In this document: one piece after another, positions 35,377 to 45,159 of the stretch
Numbering within the stretch: the stretch's first letter is position 1
Layout: the number at the start of each line of letters is the position of its first letter
Assembly: GCA_947494695.1 (NCBI GenBank)
Contig: CANLWB010000009.1
Location: 1-64,000, forward strand
Source of the DNA: an uncultured Flavobacteriaceae bacterium
GTDB taxonomy: Bacteria; Bacteroidota; Bacteroidia; Flavobacteriales; Flavobacteriaceae
Length of the DNA: 64,000 nucleotides
Reading direction: 5' to 3'
Translations under genes and position numbers: made by a program
Notes under the pieces: generated by a model
The model's database searches: none
The model's input: only the letters and a program-made list of their open reading frames with translations
Told to the model about the DNA's origin: nothing

Positions 35377-37623
35377 ATGATTCCACAAGTTTTTAAAGAG
35401 GTCATAGACCTTGGTGATGGTAGAGAAATTTCTATCGAAACCGGAAAATTAGCAAAACAAGCTCATGGTAGCGTTGTTGTGCAATCAGGAAACTGTATGC
35501 TATTATGTACTGTTGTTTCCAATTATAAAGCTTCCGATGTAGACTTTTTACCACTTACGGTAGACTACAGAGAAAAGTTTGCCGCTGCAGGGCGTTACCC
35601 TGGAGGATTCTTTAAAAGAGAAGCTCGACCTAGTGATGGAGAAGTATTAACCATGCGTCTTGTAGACCGTGTGTTGCGTCCGTTGTTTCCAAAAGATTAT
35701 CACAGTGAGACTCAGGTCATGATTCAGTTAATGTCTCACGACGAGAATGTCATGCCAGATGCTATGGCTGGACTAGCCGCTTCAGCAGCTATTATGCTGT
35801 CTGATTTTCCTTTTGAATGTGCCATCTCTGAGGCTAGAGTTGGTCGTGTAAATGGTGAATTCATTATCAACCCAACTAGAGCTCAATTAGAAGAATCTGA
35901 CATCGATATGATGATTGGTGCTTCTGCCGACTCAGTGATGATGGTTGAAGGTGAGATGGACGAGATTTCTGAAGAAGAAATGACCGAGGCTATCAAGTTT
36001 GCTCATGAAGCTATTAAAGTACAATGTGCTGCTCAATTAAAATTGGCTGAAGCATTTGGACAAAAAGAAACACGTGAATATGAATCAGAAAGAGAAGACG
36101 AAGCGCTTGCTCAGAAAATTCATGACCTGGTTTACGATAAAGTATATGCTGTAGCAAAAGCAGGATCCTCTAAACATGAAAGAGGTGCAGCATTTGAAGC
36201 CATTAAAGAAGAGGTTCTAGAATCGTATACCGAAGAAGAACTAGAAGATATTGGAGGTTTAGTATCTAAATACTATAGCAAAGCCGAGAAAGCTGCTGTT
36301 CGTGACCTTACACTCAATGAAGGTTTACGTTTAGATGGCCGTAAAACTACAGACATCAGACCAATTTGGTGTGAAGTAGATTATTTGCCTTCTACACATG
36401 GATCTGCTATTTTTACACGTGGAGAAACTCAGGCTTTAGCAACCGTTACATTAGGGACATCGAGAGAAGCCAATATGATAGACATGCCGTCTTATGCCGG
36501 TGAAGAGCGCTTCTATCTACATTATAACTTCCCACCGTTCTCAACGGGTGAAGCCAGACCTATTAGAGGAACTTCCAGACGTGAGGTAGGACATGGTAAT
36601 TTAGCGCAACGTGCTCTAAAAGGTATGGTTCCTGAAGATTGCCCTTATACGGTTCGTGTTGTTAGTGAAGTGCTAGAGTCTAACGGTTCGTCTTCTATGG
36701 CTACTGTATGTTCTGGTACTATGGCACTTATGGATGCTGGTGTACAACTTAAAAAACCTGTTTCCGGTATTGCTATGGGACTCATTTCTGATGCCGATAC
36801 AGGAAATTATGCGGTATTATCTGATATTTTAGGGGATGAAGATCACCTAGGAGATATGGACTTTAAGGTAACGGGTACCGCCGATGGTATTACAGCTTGC
36901 CAAATGGATATTAAAGTAAAAGGGTTGTCTTACGAAATTCTTGTTAATGCTTTAAAACAAGCTTGTGACGGTCGTTTACATATCTTAGGTAAATTAACCG
37001 ATGCGATTTCTGCACCTAATAGTGACGTGAAATCACATGCACCTAAGATGGTGACACGAGTGATTCCTAATGAATTCATAGGCGCTTTAATTGGTCCAGG
37101 TGGAAAAGTTATTCAGGAGTTACAAAAAGAAACGAATACAACAATCGTTATTAATGAAGATCCGGTTACCGAAGAAGGTATTGTTGAAATCCTTGGAACG
37201 GGACAAGAAGGTATTGATGCTGTTTTAGCAAAAATAGATGCTTTAATGTTTAAGCCTGAAGTAGGCAGCGTTTACGAAGTAAAGGTTATTAAAATGCTTG
37301 ATTTTGGTGCCGTTGTAGAGTACATAGAAGCTCCGGGTAATGAGGTATTATTACACGTAAGTGAATTGGCCTGGGAACGTACAGAAAATGTATCCGATGT
37401 TGTAAATATGGGAGATGTTTTTGATGTGAAATACTTTGGAATTGATCAAAGAACACGTAAAGAAAAAGTATCTCGTAAAGCTGTTTTACCAAAACCGGAA
37501 GGTTATGTAGCAAGACCTCCAAGAGACAATGGCGGGCGCGACAACAGAAATAACAGAGGTAAGGATAATCGCGGACGTAGTAATAACCGTCGTGACGATA
37601 GAAAACCAAAAGAAGACAATTAA
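35377..37623 (+). CDS. pnp: Polyribonucleotide nucleotidyltransferase (PNPase)
   Basis: Phosphorolytic 3'-to-5' exoribonuclease of the RNA degradation machinery. The 748 residues contain two RNase PH domains (about 5-230 and 315-550; [23 protein letters not shown], and [14 protein letters not shown]...[10 protein letters not shown]). A KH domain lies near 555-615 ([24 protein letters not shown]) and an S1 domain near 628-695 ([30 protein letters not shown]). The last 45 residues are a disordered Arg/Asn/Asp/Gly-rich tail that may contact RNA or partners. Confidence 0.97.
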   Translation: MIPQVFKEVIDLGDGREISIETGKLAKQAHGSVVVQSGNCMLLCTVVSNYKASDVDFLPLTVDYREKFAAAGRYPGGFFKREARPSDGEVLTMRLVDRVLRPLFPKDYHSETQVMIQLMSHDENVMPDAMAGLAASAAIMLSDFPFECAISEARVGRVNGEFIINPTRAQLEESDIDMMIGASADSVMMVEGEMDEISEEEMTEAIKFAHEAIKVQCAAQLKLAEAFGQKETREYESEREDEALAQKIHDLVYDKVYAVAKAGSSKHERGAAFEAIKEEVLESYTEEELEDIGGLVSKYYSKAEKAAVRDLTLNEGLRLDGRKTTDIRPIWCEVDYLPSTHGSAIFTRGETQALATVTLGTSREANMIDMPSYAGEERFYLHYNFPPFSTGEARPIRGTSRREVGHGNLAQRALKGMVPEDCPYTVRVVSEVLESNGSSSMATVCSGTMALMDAGVQLKKPVSGIAMGLISDADTGNYAVLSDILGDEDHLGDMDFKVTGTADGITACQMDIKVKGLSYEILVNALKQACDGRLHILGKLTDAISAPNSDVKSHAPKMVTRVIPNEFIGALIGPGGKVIQELQKETNTTIVINEDPVTEEGIVEILGTGQEGIDAVLAKIDALMFKPEVGSVYEVKVIKMLDFGAVVEYIEAPGNEVLLHVSELAWERTENVSDVVNMGDVFDVKYFGIDQRTRKEKVSRKAVLPKPEGYVARPPRDNGGRDNRNNRGKDNRGRSNNRRDDRKPKEDN

Positions 37624-37696
37624 AGATTAGTTTTTAATCTTTTAAGCTTCTCTAAAAACTATAATCGTTCTTTTAGAAGCAACAAATCAGTAGAGG

Positions 37697-37733
37697 TCGC
37701 CTAGAACGTAATTTTTAGGCGATTTCTTTTTTT
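37697..37733 (+). terminator. Terminator of pnp
   Basis: Stem TCGCCTA (37697-37703) and TAGGCGA (37716-37722), followed by TTTC and a run of seven T. It lies about 75 bp past the pnp stop. Confidence 0.8.
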
Positions 37734-37763
37734 ATGCTATTAAATTTAAGGCAGCTTTCTTTC

Positions 37764-37940
37764 TTAGAGTTCAAAGTAGGAGTAAAAATAGTACTTAAAG
37801 TTTCTCTGGAGTGTTAGGCTGAACTTTTTAAGGTTATGCGCCATTGCAATAAGCGCTATTTCTACATTTACCTTATCTATACCTCTTAACATAAAGCGTT
37901 TAAAGTTCATGTTTTGATTAATATTACCAAAGACAGCTTC
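37764..37940 (-). pseudogene. Remnant of an IS1182-type transposase (C-terminal end)
   Basis: On the minus strand a 59-codon stretch reads EAVFGNINQNMNFKRFMLRG, then DKVNVEIALIAMAHNLKKF, and ends at a TAA at 37764-37766. This is the C-terminal block of IS1182-group DDE transposases (the conserved FG-NM-RF-RG and AHNLKK signature). The frame has no start codon, no upstream DDE catalytic part, and is lost just above 37945. Only the last part of the gene survives, directly behind the pnp terminator. Confidence 0.8.
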
Positions 37941-37944
37941 TCTT

Positions 37945-38119
37945 TATTACCAAATTAAATCCCCTTTTATTAAAAATCCTTTTTTTACCACTTTTTTTGG
38001 GATTTATGTCGTTCGTGGATACAATTACGATTACTTTCTTAAATAATTACTAAAATAAAATCTGAATCAATTTTTCCTACGTAAAAATATAAAATGATTA
38101 ATCCAAAAAATTAAAATTC
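37945..38119. other. Gap upstream of the glycosyltransferase
   Basis: Very AT-rich sequence between the transposase remnant and the GT2 start. No promoter match to TAnnTTTG, hairpin or reading frame is seen. It was probably left by the insertion or deletion that removed the rest of the element. Confidence 0.4.
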
Positions 38120-39544
38120 ATGAAAATCCGGGAGATCGCTTATAACGTATCAAAACTATTTAAAAAGCATACCTTTTATCAATCGCCATCTACCGCTACT
38201 GATAAAATGAAAAAAACAAGCATCTGGGAAATTCTGGTTTTAACCTGTACATTTTTACTCATGGTTGATGCCATTTATTTAGGAGTTGTTCTACAAAAAG
38301 AATATGTACAGTTCAATACAGAACGTATGAGCACAACCTTAGGTTTTTTATTCATGATTGCATCTGGTCTTTTATTTTTGTTTAAAGCCAGTTTCTTCTT
38401 TTATAATTTATATCGCTATTTTAAATATAAGCACATAAACTCGGTATCAAATGAAGAACTACCAACATGTACAGTTATTGTACCGGCATATAACGAAGGG
38501 AAACAGGTTTGGGACACTTTAATGAGCTTAACTAAAAGCGATTATCCAGAAGAAAAACTACAACTCATTGCCATTGATGATGGAAGTTTAGACGACACCT
38601 GGAAATGGATGTTGGATGCAAAAAAACAATTAGGCAATCGTCTGGAAATATACCAGCAGCCTAAAAACAAAGGTAAACGTCATGCGCTATACAGAGGATT
38701 TAATCAAGGAACCGGAGATGTTTTTGTAACTGTTGATAGCGATTCCATTGTAAAACCAGATACATTAAGGAATTTAGTGAGTCCATTTATAACGAATGAA
38801 AACTGTGGCGCTGTTGCTGGAAATATTCGTGTATTGAATACAGAGAAGCGGTTATTACCAAAAATGTTGGACGTAAGTTTTGTTTTAAGTTTTGAATTTG
38901 TACGCTCAGCAGAAAGTAGCTTAAACTCTGTTTTGTGTACTCCTGGAGCCCTGGCTGCCTATAAAAGAGAAGCCGTTTTCGCTTGTCTTCCAGAATGGAT
39001 TAATCAAACTTTTATGGGGCAACCTTCAGATATTGGTGAAGACAGAGCCATGACAAACATGATTTTAAAGCAGGGCTATAGTGTCTTGTTCCAAAGAAAT
39101 GCCTACGCATTCACAAACGTACCCGAAAAGTATTCTGGCCTGTATAAAATGTTTATTCGCTGGGGAAGAAGTAATGTTCGTGAGAGTATTGAAATGTCAA
39201 AATATGTCTTTAAAAATTTTAGAGAAGGCTCTAAAGTAGGTCCTCGTCTTCTTTTTATAAGTCAATCGCTAAACATAATAATGAGTTACCCATTCTTAAT
39301 ATTCATGTTATTTTTTGTGGTTACACACCCTATTTTATTTCTAAGTTCTACATTTTTAAGTATTCTAATATTATCTACGTTTTCCGTAATATTCTATGCT
39401 AACAGATATGAAACCAAAGATTCCCTTTGGGCCTATACCTATAGCATTTTATACACCTTTAGTTTATTCTGGATTACCCCTTACGCCATTGCGACTGCCA
39501 ATAAAAGAGGGTGGTTAACACGCGGACTGGCAGAAAAAAAGTAA
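38120..39544 (+). CDS. Membrane glycosyltransferase, GT2 family (processive type)
   Basis: Inverting GT-A transferase of 474 residues, resembling chitin/hyaluronan/poly-GlcNAc synthases. The core starts near residue 115 (PTCTVIVPAYNEGKQVWDTL), with Asp motifs IAIDDGSLDDT and VTVDSDSI, the catalytic GEDRAMT, and a RWGRS motif matching Q/RxxRW. Membrane segments lie near 35-57 and 70-95 before the domain and in three or four stretches after residue 375. No export, deacetylase or regulatory gene accompanies it, so the polymer is unknown. It interrupts the usual pnp-sigA neighbourhood. Confidence 0.88.
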   Translation: MKIREIAYNVSKLFKKHTFYQSPSTATDKMKKTSIWEILVLTCTFLLMVDAIYLGVVLQKEYVQFNTERMSTTLGFLFMIASGLLFLFKASFFFYNLYRYFKYKHINSVSNEELPTCTVIVPAYNEGKQVWDTLMSLTKSDYPEEKLQLIAIDDGSLDDTWKWMLDAKKQLGNRLEIYQQPKNKGKRHALYRGFNQGTGDVFVTVDSDSIVKPDTLRNLVSPFITNENCGAVAGNIRVLNTEKRLLPKMLDVSFVLSFEFVRSAESSLNSVLCTPGALAAYKREAVFACLPEWINQTFMGQPSDIGEDRAMTNMILKQGYSVLFQRNAYAFTNVPEKYSGLYKMFIRWGRSNVRESIEMSKYVFKNFREGSKVGPRLLFISQSLNIIMSYPFLIFMLFFVVTHPILFLSSTFLSILILSTFSVIFYANRYETKDSLWAYTYSILYTFSLFWITPYAIATANKRGWLTRGLAEKK

Positions 39545-40287
39545 TTTGAGATTTTCAATATAAAAGATTAAAGCCAGAGAGGTTTCATGGAATAAATCAA
39601 AACATATACGATAGGAATCATTGCGATTTAACCAATGCCTTCCCTTAAAGCGCCTTCAATCTTGCAAGGCGCATATCGTAAATCCAATCCTAACGTGAAT
39701 TTAGCTTGCTGAGAAAAATTTATGAGACCATTCAATTCCAGGTACAAATAACAACTTCATCTTTACCATCTTTATCACCATTATAAAATGGATTTCTGTG
39801 ATTGTTGGATATCTCGGAGATTCCAATCGCCGAACTCATACATAAAAGTCACGAATTTAAATTATACCTTAACGAATTACATGTAATGCACAATAACACT
39901 TTGGTTAGTACCCAACAATCTAAGATGTTATATATTCCTTTTAAATTGTTGTCCTAATACAAAACCGCTGATGCGTAAACTTGTAATGAGGCCGAGGTTT
40001 TTTCAACAAGCAATTACAAAACTCTCAACTATTAAATACCACTGAAGAAAAAGAACGCAACTCATTAATTGATGCGTCACATCGTTTATCTGAACAAATA
40101 TACGTGATGTCTTAATACATAATAACATGATTAGAAATGTAAAAATGTGACTTTTCCAACTTTTCGGGGTCTAAATAATGGATATGAAAAAATAATTTGA
40201 AACTTTTTGTAACATTCTACGACCTATATACGTATAACCACTGAATGCCCGAATAATTCAATAAAAAAAATCACAGGAGAACTTTAG
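39545..40287. other. 743-bp intergenic region upstream of sigA
   Basis: The longest gap without a gene in the window. It holds a 7-bp stem GCGCCTT/AAGGCGC (39650-39672) and a hairpin-like AAAACC...GGTTTTTT region (about 39959-40002) that could be a terminator. A 35-codon minus-strand frame beginning MSSAIGISEI and ending GDKDGKDEVVICTWN starts near 39842 and stops near 39735. A plus-strand stretch of about 40 codons ends LSEQIYVMS near 40115. Both frames look like gene-end fragments rather than complete genes. AGGAGA just before the sigA ATG may aid initiation. Confidence 0.5.
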
Positions 40288-41151
40288 ATGAGACAACTTA
40301 AAATTACGAAGCAGGTTACCAATAGAGAAACTGCTTCGTTAGATAAATATCTACAGGAAATTGGAAAGGTAGACTTGATTACTGCCGATGAAGAAGTGGA
40401 GTTAGCACAACGTATTAAAGCCGGCGATCAAGTAGCTTTAGAAAAATTAACAAAGGCTAACTTGCGTTTTGTAGTATCGGTGGCTAAGCAATACCAAAAC
40501 CAGGGTTTAACATTACCAGATTTAATTAACGAAGGTAATTTAGGGCTAATTAAAGCAGCACAACGTTTTGATGAAACTCGTGGATTCAAATTTATATCAT
40601 ACGCTGTTTGGTGGATTCGTCAATCCATTTTACAAGCATTAGCGGAGCAATCTCGTATTGTACGTTTACCACTTAATAAAATTGGTTCGATTAATAAAAT
40701 TAATAAGACGTTTGCATTTTTAGAGCAAAGTCATGAGCGTCCGCCAAGTGCTGAAGAAATTGCCAAGGAATTAGACATGACGATTAATGATGTTAAAGAG
40801 TCTATGAAAAACTCGGGACGTCACGTAAGTATGGATGCACCATTGGTGGAAGGAGAAGATTCTAATTTATACGATGTACTTAATAGTGGTGAATCTCCAA
40901 ATCCGGACAGAGAGTTATTGCACGAATCCTTACGCACAGAAATTGAGCGTGCTCTGGAAACATTAACCCCTCGTGAAGCTGATGTTATTCGTCTATATTT
41001 TGGTTTAGGAAATCAACATCCTATGACTCTAGAAGAAATTGGAGAAACATTCGATTTAACGCGTGAGCGTGTAAGACAAATTAAAGAAAAAGCGATTAGA
41101 CGACTTAAACATACGTCTAGAAGTAAAATATTGAAAACGTATTTAGGATAG
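40288..41151 (+). CDS. rpoD: Primary RNA polymerase sigma factor SigA/RpoD
   Basis: Housekeeping sigma factor of the short Bacteroidota type: 287 residues, lacking region 1.1. Region 1.2 ([21 protein letters not shown]), region 2 ([37 protein letters not shown]), region 3 ([19 protein letters not shown]) and region 4 ([29 protein letters not shown]) are all intact. This factor recognises the TTG/TAnnTTTG promoters seen throughout the window. Confidence 0.96.
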   Translation: MRQLKITKQVTNRETASLDKYLQEIGKVDLITADEEVELAQRIKAGDQVALEKLTKANLRFVVSVAKQYQNQGLTLPDLINEGNLGLIKAAQRFDETRGFKFISYAVWWIRQSILQALAEQSRIVRLPLNKIGSINKINKTFAFLEQSHERPPSAEEIAKELDMTINDVKESMKNSGRHVSMDAPLVEGEDSNLYDVLNSGESPNPDRELLHESLRTEIERALETLTPREADVIRLYFGLGNQHPMTLEEIGETFDLTRERVRQIKEKAIRRLKHTSRSKILKTYLG

Positions 41152-41315
41152 CTTTGGCTTTGCTCGGCTACCGGTTGCGTAGTTTGAGTCCTAAAAATGG
41201 TCATGGCGCATCGTCGAAGTGACAAGTTTAAAAATACATTTAGTTTCGTAAACGTTTACGACTAAGTAAAGTAACAAACAGTTACACATAACTGTTCGTT
41301 TTTTGATTGATGAAA

Positions 41316-41348
41316 GAACCTCCGGCTGATTACCGGAGGTTCATTTTT
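41316..41348 (+). terminator. Terminator downstream of sigA
   Basis: Perfect 10-bp G/C-rich stem GAACCTCCGG/CCGGAGGTTC (41316-41325, 41333-41342) with a 7-base loop, followed by ATTTTTTA. Confidence 0.85.
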
Positions 41349-41554
41349 TATATACTTCCAAATCTTTCAATTTCTACTTATTTTAAGACGTAAATATTCA
41401 ACATCATCATGTTGAAGACCGCAATATGGAATCCTACAGCTAAACGTATATCTCGAATGGTAAAAAAAAGACCGCTAACAAACTAAACAATCGGGTTGTT
41501 AGCGTTGTATGAAATTTTATTGCTCAAAAAATAGATAAACATTGAGTAAAGACT

Positions 41555-41562
41555 TATTTTTG
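41555..41562 (+). promoter_or_regulatory. Promoter -7 element for rpe
   Basis: TATTTTTG fits TAnnTTTG, 19 bp before the rpe ATG. Confidence 0.5.
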
Positions 41563-41581
41563 CCGAATAAATTAAATTTTA

Positions 41582-42244
41582 ATGAGTTCTAAATTAATTG
41601 CACCATCGGTTTTAGCCGCAGATTTTGCTAATTTACAGCGTGATATAGAAATGGTAAACCAAAGTGAGGCAGATTGGTTTCACATTGATATTATGGACGG
41701 TGTATTTGTACCCAATATTTCTTTTGGAATGCCTGTTTTGCAAGCCATTGCCAAACATGCAAAAAAAACAATCGATGTACACCTCATGATTGTTGACCCA
41801 GACCGGTACATAAAAACATTTGCAGAACTAGGTAGTGATATCCTTACCGTACATTACGAAGCCTGTACACACCTGCACAGAACACTACAAGCGATTAAAG
41901 TTGAACACATGAAAGCCGGTGTAGCACTAAATCCTCACACCAATATAAACGTTTTAGAAGATACTATTAACGATATTGATCTGGTATGCCTTATGAGCGT
42001 TAACCCAGGTTTTGGCGGACAGAGTTTTATAGAGAACACGTACAACAAAGTTGTTCAATTAAAAGAATTAATTGAGCGTAAAGGTGCATCTACACGTATT
42101 GAAATTGATGGTGGTGTAACTAACCAAAATGCCAAAGCACTTGTCGATGCAGGTGCAGACGTATTAGTAGCTGGAAGCTACGTGTTTAAAAGCAACGACC
42201 AGATTAACACCATAAAAGATTTAAAAGCACTGGTAAACGCTTAA
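41582..42244 (+). CDS. rpe: Ribulose-phosphate 3-epimerase
   Basis: Interconverts D-ribulose 5-phosphate and D-xylulose 5-phosphate in the pentose phosphate pathway. TIM barrel of 220 residues. The metal and catalytic residues sit in WFHIDIMDGVFVPNISFG, IDVHLMI and IDGGV; MSVNPGFGGQSFI is the phosphate-binding signature. Its TAA stop and the stop of the convergent CBS gene overlap by 4 bp. Confidence 0.97.
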   Translation: MSSKLIAPSVLAADFANLQRDIEMVNQSEADWFHIDIMDGVFVPNISFGMPVLQAIAKHAKKTIDVHLMIVDPDRYIKTFAELGSDILTVHYEACTHLHRTLQAIKVEHMKAGVALNPHTNINVLEDTINDIDLVCLMSVNPGFGGQSFIENTYNKVVQLKELIERKGASTRIEIDGGVTNQNAKALVDAGADVLVAGSYVFKSNDQINTIKDLKALVNA

Positions 42245-42657
42245 AACTGTTCGAGCAGATAATTAATTAAATCTGTCGTCGTTACAATCCCAACAAGAAT
42301 AGAATGATCAACAACCGGTAGCGCATGAAATTCCTTCTTGGCCAGGATTTCTGCCACCTCTTTAATCGTCGTATTACTCGAAACACTAACCAAATTTTTT
42401 GTCATAACCTGCTCAATGGTAAACATATTGTAAACTACGGTATCTACATTGTGTTCATCCTCTGTGGCATCGGCGAAGCTAATTCGAAGTAAATCAGTAT
42501 AGCTTAGCATACCAATAATAGATTCACCACTAACCACAGGGATATGTCTAATTTTATGTTTTTTAAAAAGCGCTTCGGCACTTTCTAAAGTATCTGATCG
42601 TCTTAGAGCAATAATCTCTGTGCTCATTATTTCTGAAACGGGAGTCCTTTTTTTCAT
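42241..42657 (-). CDS. CBS domain pair protein
   Basis: A 138-residue stand-alone Bateman module: two CBS domains (about 5-60 and 75-135). Signature segments are SEIMSTEIIALRRSDTLESA, IRHIPVVSGESIIGMLSYTDLL, VMTKNLVSVSSNTTIKEVAEIL and FHALPVVDHSILVGIVTTTDLI. CBS pairs bind adenine nucleotides and act as energy sensors or regulatory units. No catalytic domain is attached and no partner gene is adjacent, so its target is unknown. Confidence 0.9.
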   Translation of the reverse strand: MKKRTPVSEIMSTEIIALRRSDTLESAEALFKKHKIRHIPVVSGESIIGMLSYTDLLRISFADATEDEHNVDTVVYNMFTIEQVMTKNLVSVSSNTTIKEVAEILAKKEFHALPVVDHSILVGIVTTTDLINYLLEQF

Positions 42658-42959
42658 GACTTTAGGTTTTAAATTCCAGATTAAAGTTAAACACCAACAT
42701 GAACAAAAATTATGATAAAAATCATTTCAAAATACGAAACATTGAAATATAGGGATATCAACAACCAGACCTGTCTGTTCTGTGATTCAAGGCAATCTTA
42801 TTACCAAATGAAATGAATGGGTGGGGCACAAAACTGCATCACTCCAGATTTAATTTATATCTTAAAAATCATGAATTCCTTTTATTCTAGATTGAGGACG
42901 TTACAAGGCCATTATACGAACACATCAAAGCCCTAAAAGAAGACATAGAACAATTAAAA
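42658..42959. other. Intergenic gap between CBS and peptidase genes
   Basis: No gene or exact promoter motif. Near 42889-42962 the plus strand reads EDVTRPLYEHIKALKEDIEQLK without a start codon, possibly a fragment of an old coiled-coil protein end. The evidence is too weak to annotate as a pseudogene. Confidence 0.35.
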
Positions 42960-43811
42960 CTAATACCCTTTAATTCTAAAATTAAGCATTTGTTTCACTT
43001 TGTTGTAAATGTGAGGAAATTGAGATTTGAATTCCAAAGGTGTTTCTATAAAGTTCTCAATAACAACAGCTAAAAATTCAAACTGATTGGTAAAAGCGTA
43101 TTTTCTAAAATAATCTGATGTTTTAAGTCTATCACGTAAAGAAGAATCTGTCGATAATAACGCCGAAAGTTCTTTAAGTGTATCACTAAAAATAACCGAG
43201 CTCACATCGCGTTCTTTAATACTATTAAAGTGAATGGCATGGGTAAGCTCATGAATACCTAAATTTAAATTGTCATTTTCGTCATCAAAACCTTGTAAAA
43301 ATCCCTCCCAGGATATAACCAACGTTTGTAACTTTGGATTAAATTCTCCCTTATGGTAGGCCTTATTTATTCTAGAATAGAAGTTTGAAGGGTATATCAC
43401 AATTTTTGAAAGAATGGGCACGTAAAAATCCCGAAAACCAAAAGTTAGCATCACGGCAGTAGCAGAGATAAGTACCTTGATCTCATCGGTAACGACCAAA
43501 CCATTTCTACCAATAAAATCTTTATCTATTATGAACGACGCCACCCGGTGTTCAAAATACTTTTTCTCCTTTGAACTCAACTTTGAATAGAATGAGAACT
43601 TGTTTTCTAGAATGCCCTTTTGATCCTTACTTAACCGTCTTAGATGAAAGTATAAATGATTATACAAAGGGCGCCTAATCTTAAGCACATAAGCCATTTC
43701 GATCAATTTAAACGCATATCTTAAAAGGATAGAAAGCAGAATAGCAAAAAGAATTCCAAGAATTATTTTACTACCTAAAGTGTATTTTTCTACTACTAAA
43801 ATAAGCGACAT
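42960..43811 (-). CDS. MtfA family zinc-dependent peptidase
   Basis: Resembles MtfA, a gluzincin aminopeptidase that in E. coli binds the regulator Mlc and affects glucose PTS expression. The zinc motif HELTHAIHF is at 187-195 and the third-ligand helix FEFLAVVIENFIETP about 55 residues later. Two additions differ from E. coli MtfA: an N-terminal membrane helix (about 14-38) and a basic stretch after it. FKSQFPHIYNKVKQML near the end fits the family (phage-like PxLY position). It lies 92 bp after the SMP-30 gene on the same strand. Confidence 0.88.
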   Translation of the reverse strand: MSLILVVEKYTLGSKIILGILFAILLSILLRYAFKLIEMAYVLKIRRPLYNHLYFHLRRLSKDQKGILENKFSFYSKLSSKEKKYFEHRVASFIIDKDFIGRNGLVVTDEIKVLISATAVMLTFGFRDFYVPILSKIVIYPSNFYSRINKAYHKGEFNPKLQTLVISWEGFLQGFDDENDNLNLGIHELTHAIHFNSIKERDVSSVIFSDTLKELSALLSTDSSLRDRLKTSDYFRKYAFTNQFEFLAVVIENFIETPLEFKSQFPHIYNKVKQMLNFRIKGY

Positions 43812-43903
43812 ACTTTGCTTAACGCTTTTTATTGGGACATTATATATGGAGAGCTGTGTTTAACTCTTAAAAAAACAAAATACGTCTATTTATAATTCAA
43901 ATC

Positions 43904-45022
43904 CTATTTTAGATCAACCGATAAAATAAAATTATGAGCTGTCATGTATAAATGCTTCTCATCTTTTCCTAAAGCACAATTAGCAGTAAGTTGTCCGGTA
44001 TAAATTCGTGCCAGTAGTTTTCCCTGAAGATTAAAAATAAAAATACCTCCTGGGCCTGTGGCCAGCATGTAATTCTTTTGTGTGATTTTAAGTCCATCTG
44101 GAAGTCCTCCGTATCCTTCCTTTTGTAAAAAAGGGTTAACATCATAGAACTTCTTTTTATTCGTTACTTTACCTGGTTCAACAATATCGTACACATACCA
44201 AGCTGCATTTTCTACGTTAGAAACAGCCACATAAAGCTTAGAATTGTCTGGCGAAAGACAAAGTCCGTTGGGATATTTTAAAGTATCATCAAGCAACACT
44301 AATTCGCCCGTGGTAAGCAAACAATAGACACCTTGAAAATCTAACTCCTTATTCGGGTCTTCTAAGCCTAATGATAATCCATATGGTGGATCTGTAAAAT
44401 AAAGGTTGCCCGCTTTATCGAAAGTACCATCATTTGGACTATTAAGTCTTTTTCCTTCATAGCGATCGACCAAAACGTCGTAATCTGATATCGGATTAGA
44501 CGTCGGTGTCTTCATTTTACCAACAGTTCTATTACCATGTTGCATTAATACCAACTCCCCTTTATTATTAAGCAATAAACCGTTAGATCCGGGCTCTGAA
44601 CCTGTAAACTTACTTTCGGGTAATCCTGAAGAGTGTAAATAGGTAATAGTATCTCTTTGAGCATCTAATTTGTAAACCTTATTATTTGGAATATCAGAAA
44701 ATAGCAAATAATCACCATCTTTTACCCAAACCGGACCTTCTGTCCATTTGAATCCACTCGCCAGAATTTCTATTTTCGAATTAGGATCGATAATATTTAA
44801 AGCTTCGGCATCTAAGATTTCTATTTTAAACATAGACACCATGTCTTCTTTAGTTCTTGGTGTCCAACTGGCAGCTTGCGCTTTAAGGGCTTCTATACTA
44901 TGTGTTACGGTCTTGGTATGTTCTTCGTTTACAACACTGCTCTTCTTTTCTTGCTTGCAAGACGTTAAAAAAATACCCGAAATAATTAATAAGCTTAAAG
45001 CCTGTTTTATTGTAATATTCAT
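43904..45022 (-). CDS. SMP-30/gluconolactonase-like lipoprotein
   Basis: Six-bladed beta-propeller of the SMP-30/gluconolactonase/LRE family, whose members open sugar lactones using a divalent metal. A lipobox (FLTSC) near residue 22 predicts a lipoprotein facing the periplasm or surface. Putative metal and active-site residues are in KWTEGPVWV, GSNGLLL, LNSPNDGTFD and KYPNGLCLSPDNSKLYV. The gene follows the sugar-acid operon after a 137-bp gap, so it probably hydrolyses an aldonolactone feeding that pathway. The substrate is inferred from context only. Confidence 0.85.
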   Translation of the reverse strand: MNITIKQALSLLIISGIFLTSCKQEKKSSVVNEEHTKTVTHSIEALKAQAASWTPRTKEDMVSMFKIEILDAEALNIIDPNSKIEILASGFKWTEGPVWVKDGDYLLFSDIPNNKVYKLDAQRDTITYLHSSGLPESKFTGSEPGSNGLLLNNKGELVLMQHGNRTVGKMKTPTSNPISDYDVLVDRYEGKRLNSPNDGTFDKAGNLYFTDPPYGLSLGLEDPNKELDFQGVYCLLTTGELVLLDDTLKYPNGLCLSPDNSKLYVAVSNVENAAWYVYDIVEPGKVTNKKKFYDVNPFLQKEGYGGLPDGLKITQKNYMLATGPGGIFIFNLQGKLLARIYTGQLTANCALGKDEKHLYMTAHNFILSVDLK

Positions 45023-45039
45023 ACCTAAAGTGTATTGAA

Positions 45040-45095
45040 CGTAAATCCTGGATAAGGTCTCAAAATGACATAAATTGTCTTATCCAAGATTCACG
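45040..45095. repeat. Palindromic repeat upstream of the SMP-30 gene
   Basis: Arms 45040-45056 and 45079-45095 match at 15 of 17 bases. The loop carries CTCAAAATGACA, a core of the dispersed flavobacterial palindromes. It fills much of the gap between the aldolase and lactonase genes and may attenuate or stabilise the shared transcript. Confidence 0.7.
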
Positions 45096-45159
45096 TTATG
45101 GATTAATTTGAACGCAATATAAAGTTCAATAGATAAATCATATCAATTGGCTAAAATAT

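Larger units (their letters stand above)
41152..41581. other. Intergenic region between sigA and rpe
   Basis: No gene. 41160-41222 has a degenerate palindrome-repeat trace (GTCGAAGTGACA-like). A strong terminator lies at 41316-41348. A 9-bp inverted repeat CGCTAACAA/TTGTTAGCG sits at 41473-41504, and the rpe promoter element at 41555. Confidence 0.6.

Noticed and set aside
42241-42244. Shared TTAA of the convergent rpe and CBS stops as a functional site
   Set aside because: A 4-bp overlap of stop codons is a trivial result of tight packing.
42886-42965. Plus-strand coiled-coil-like stretch EDVTRPLYEHIKALKEDIEQLK
   Set aside because: A stop lies two codons upstream and there is no start codon. 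It runs into sequence antisense to the peptidase gene. Too short to call a pseudogene.
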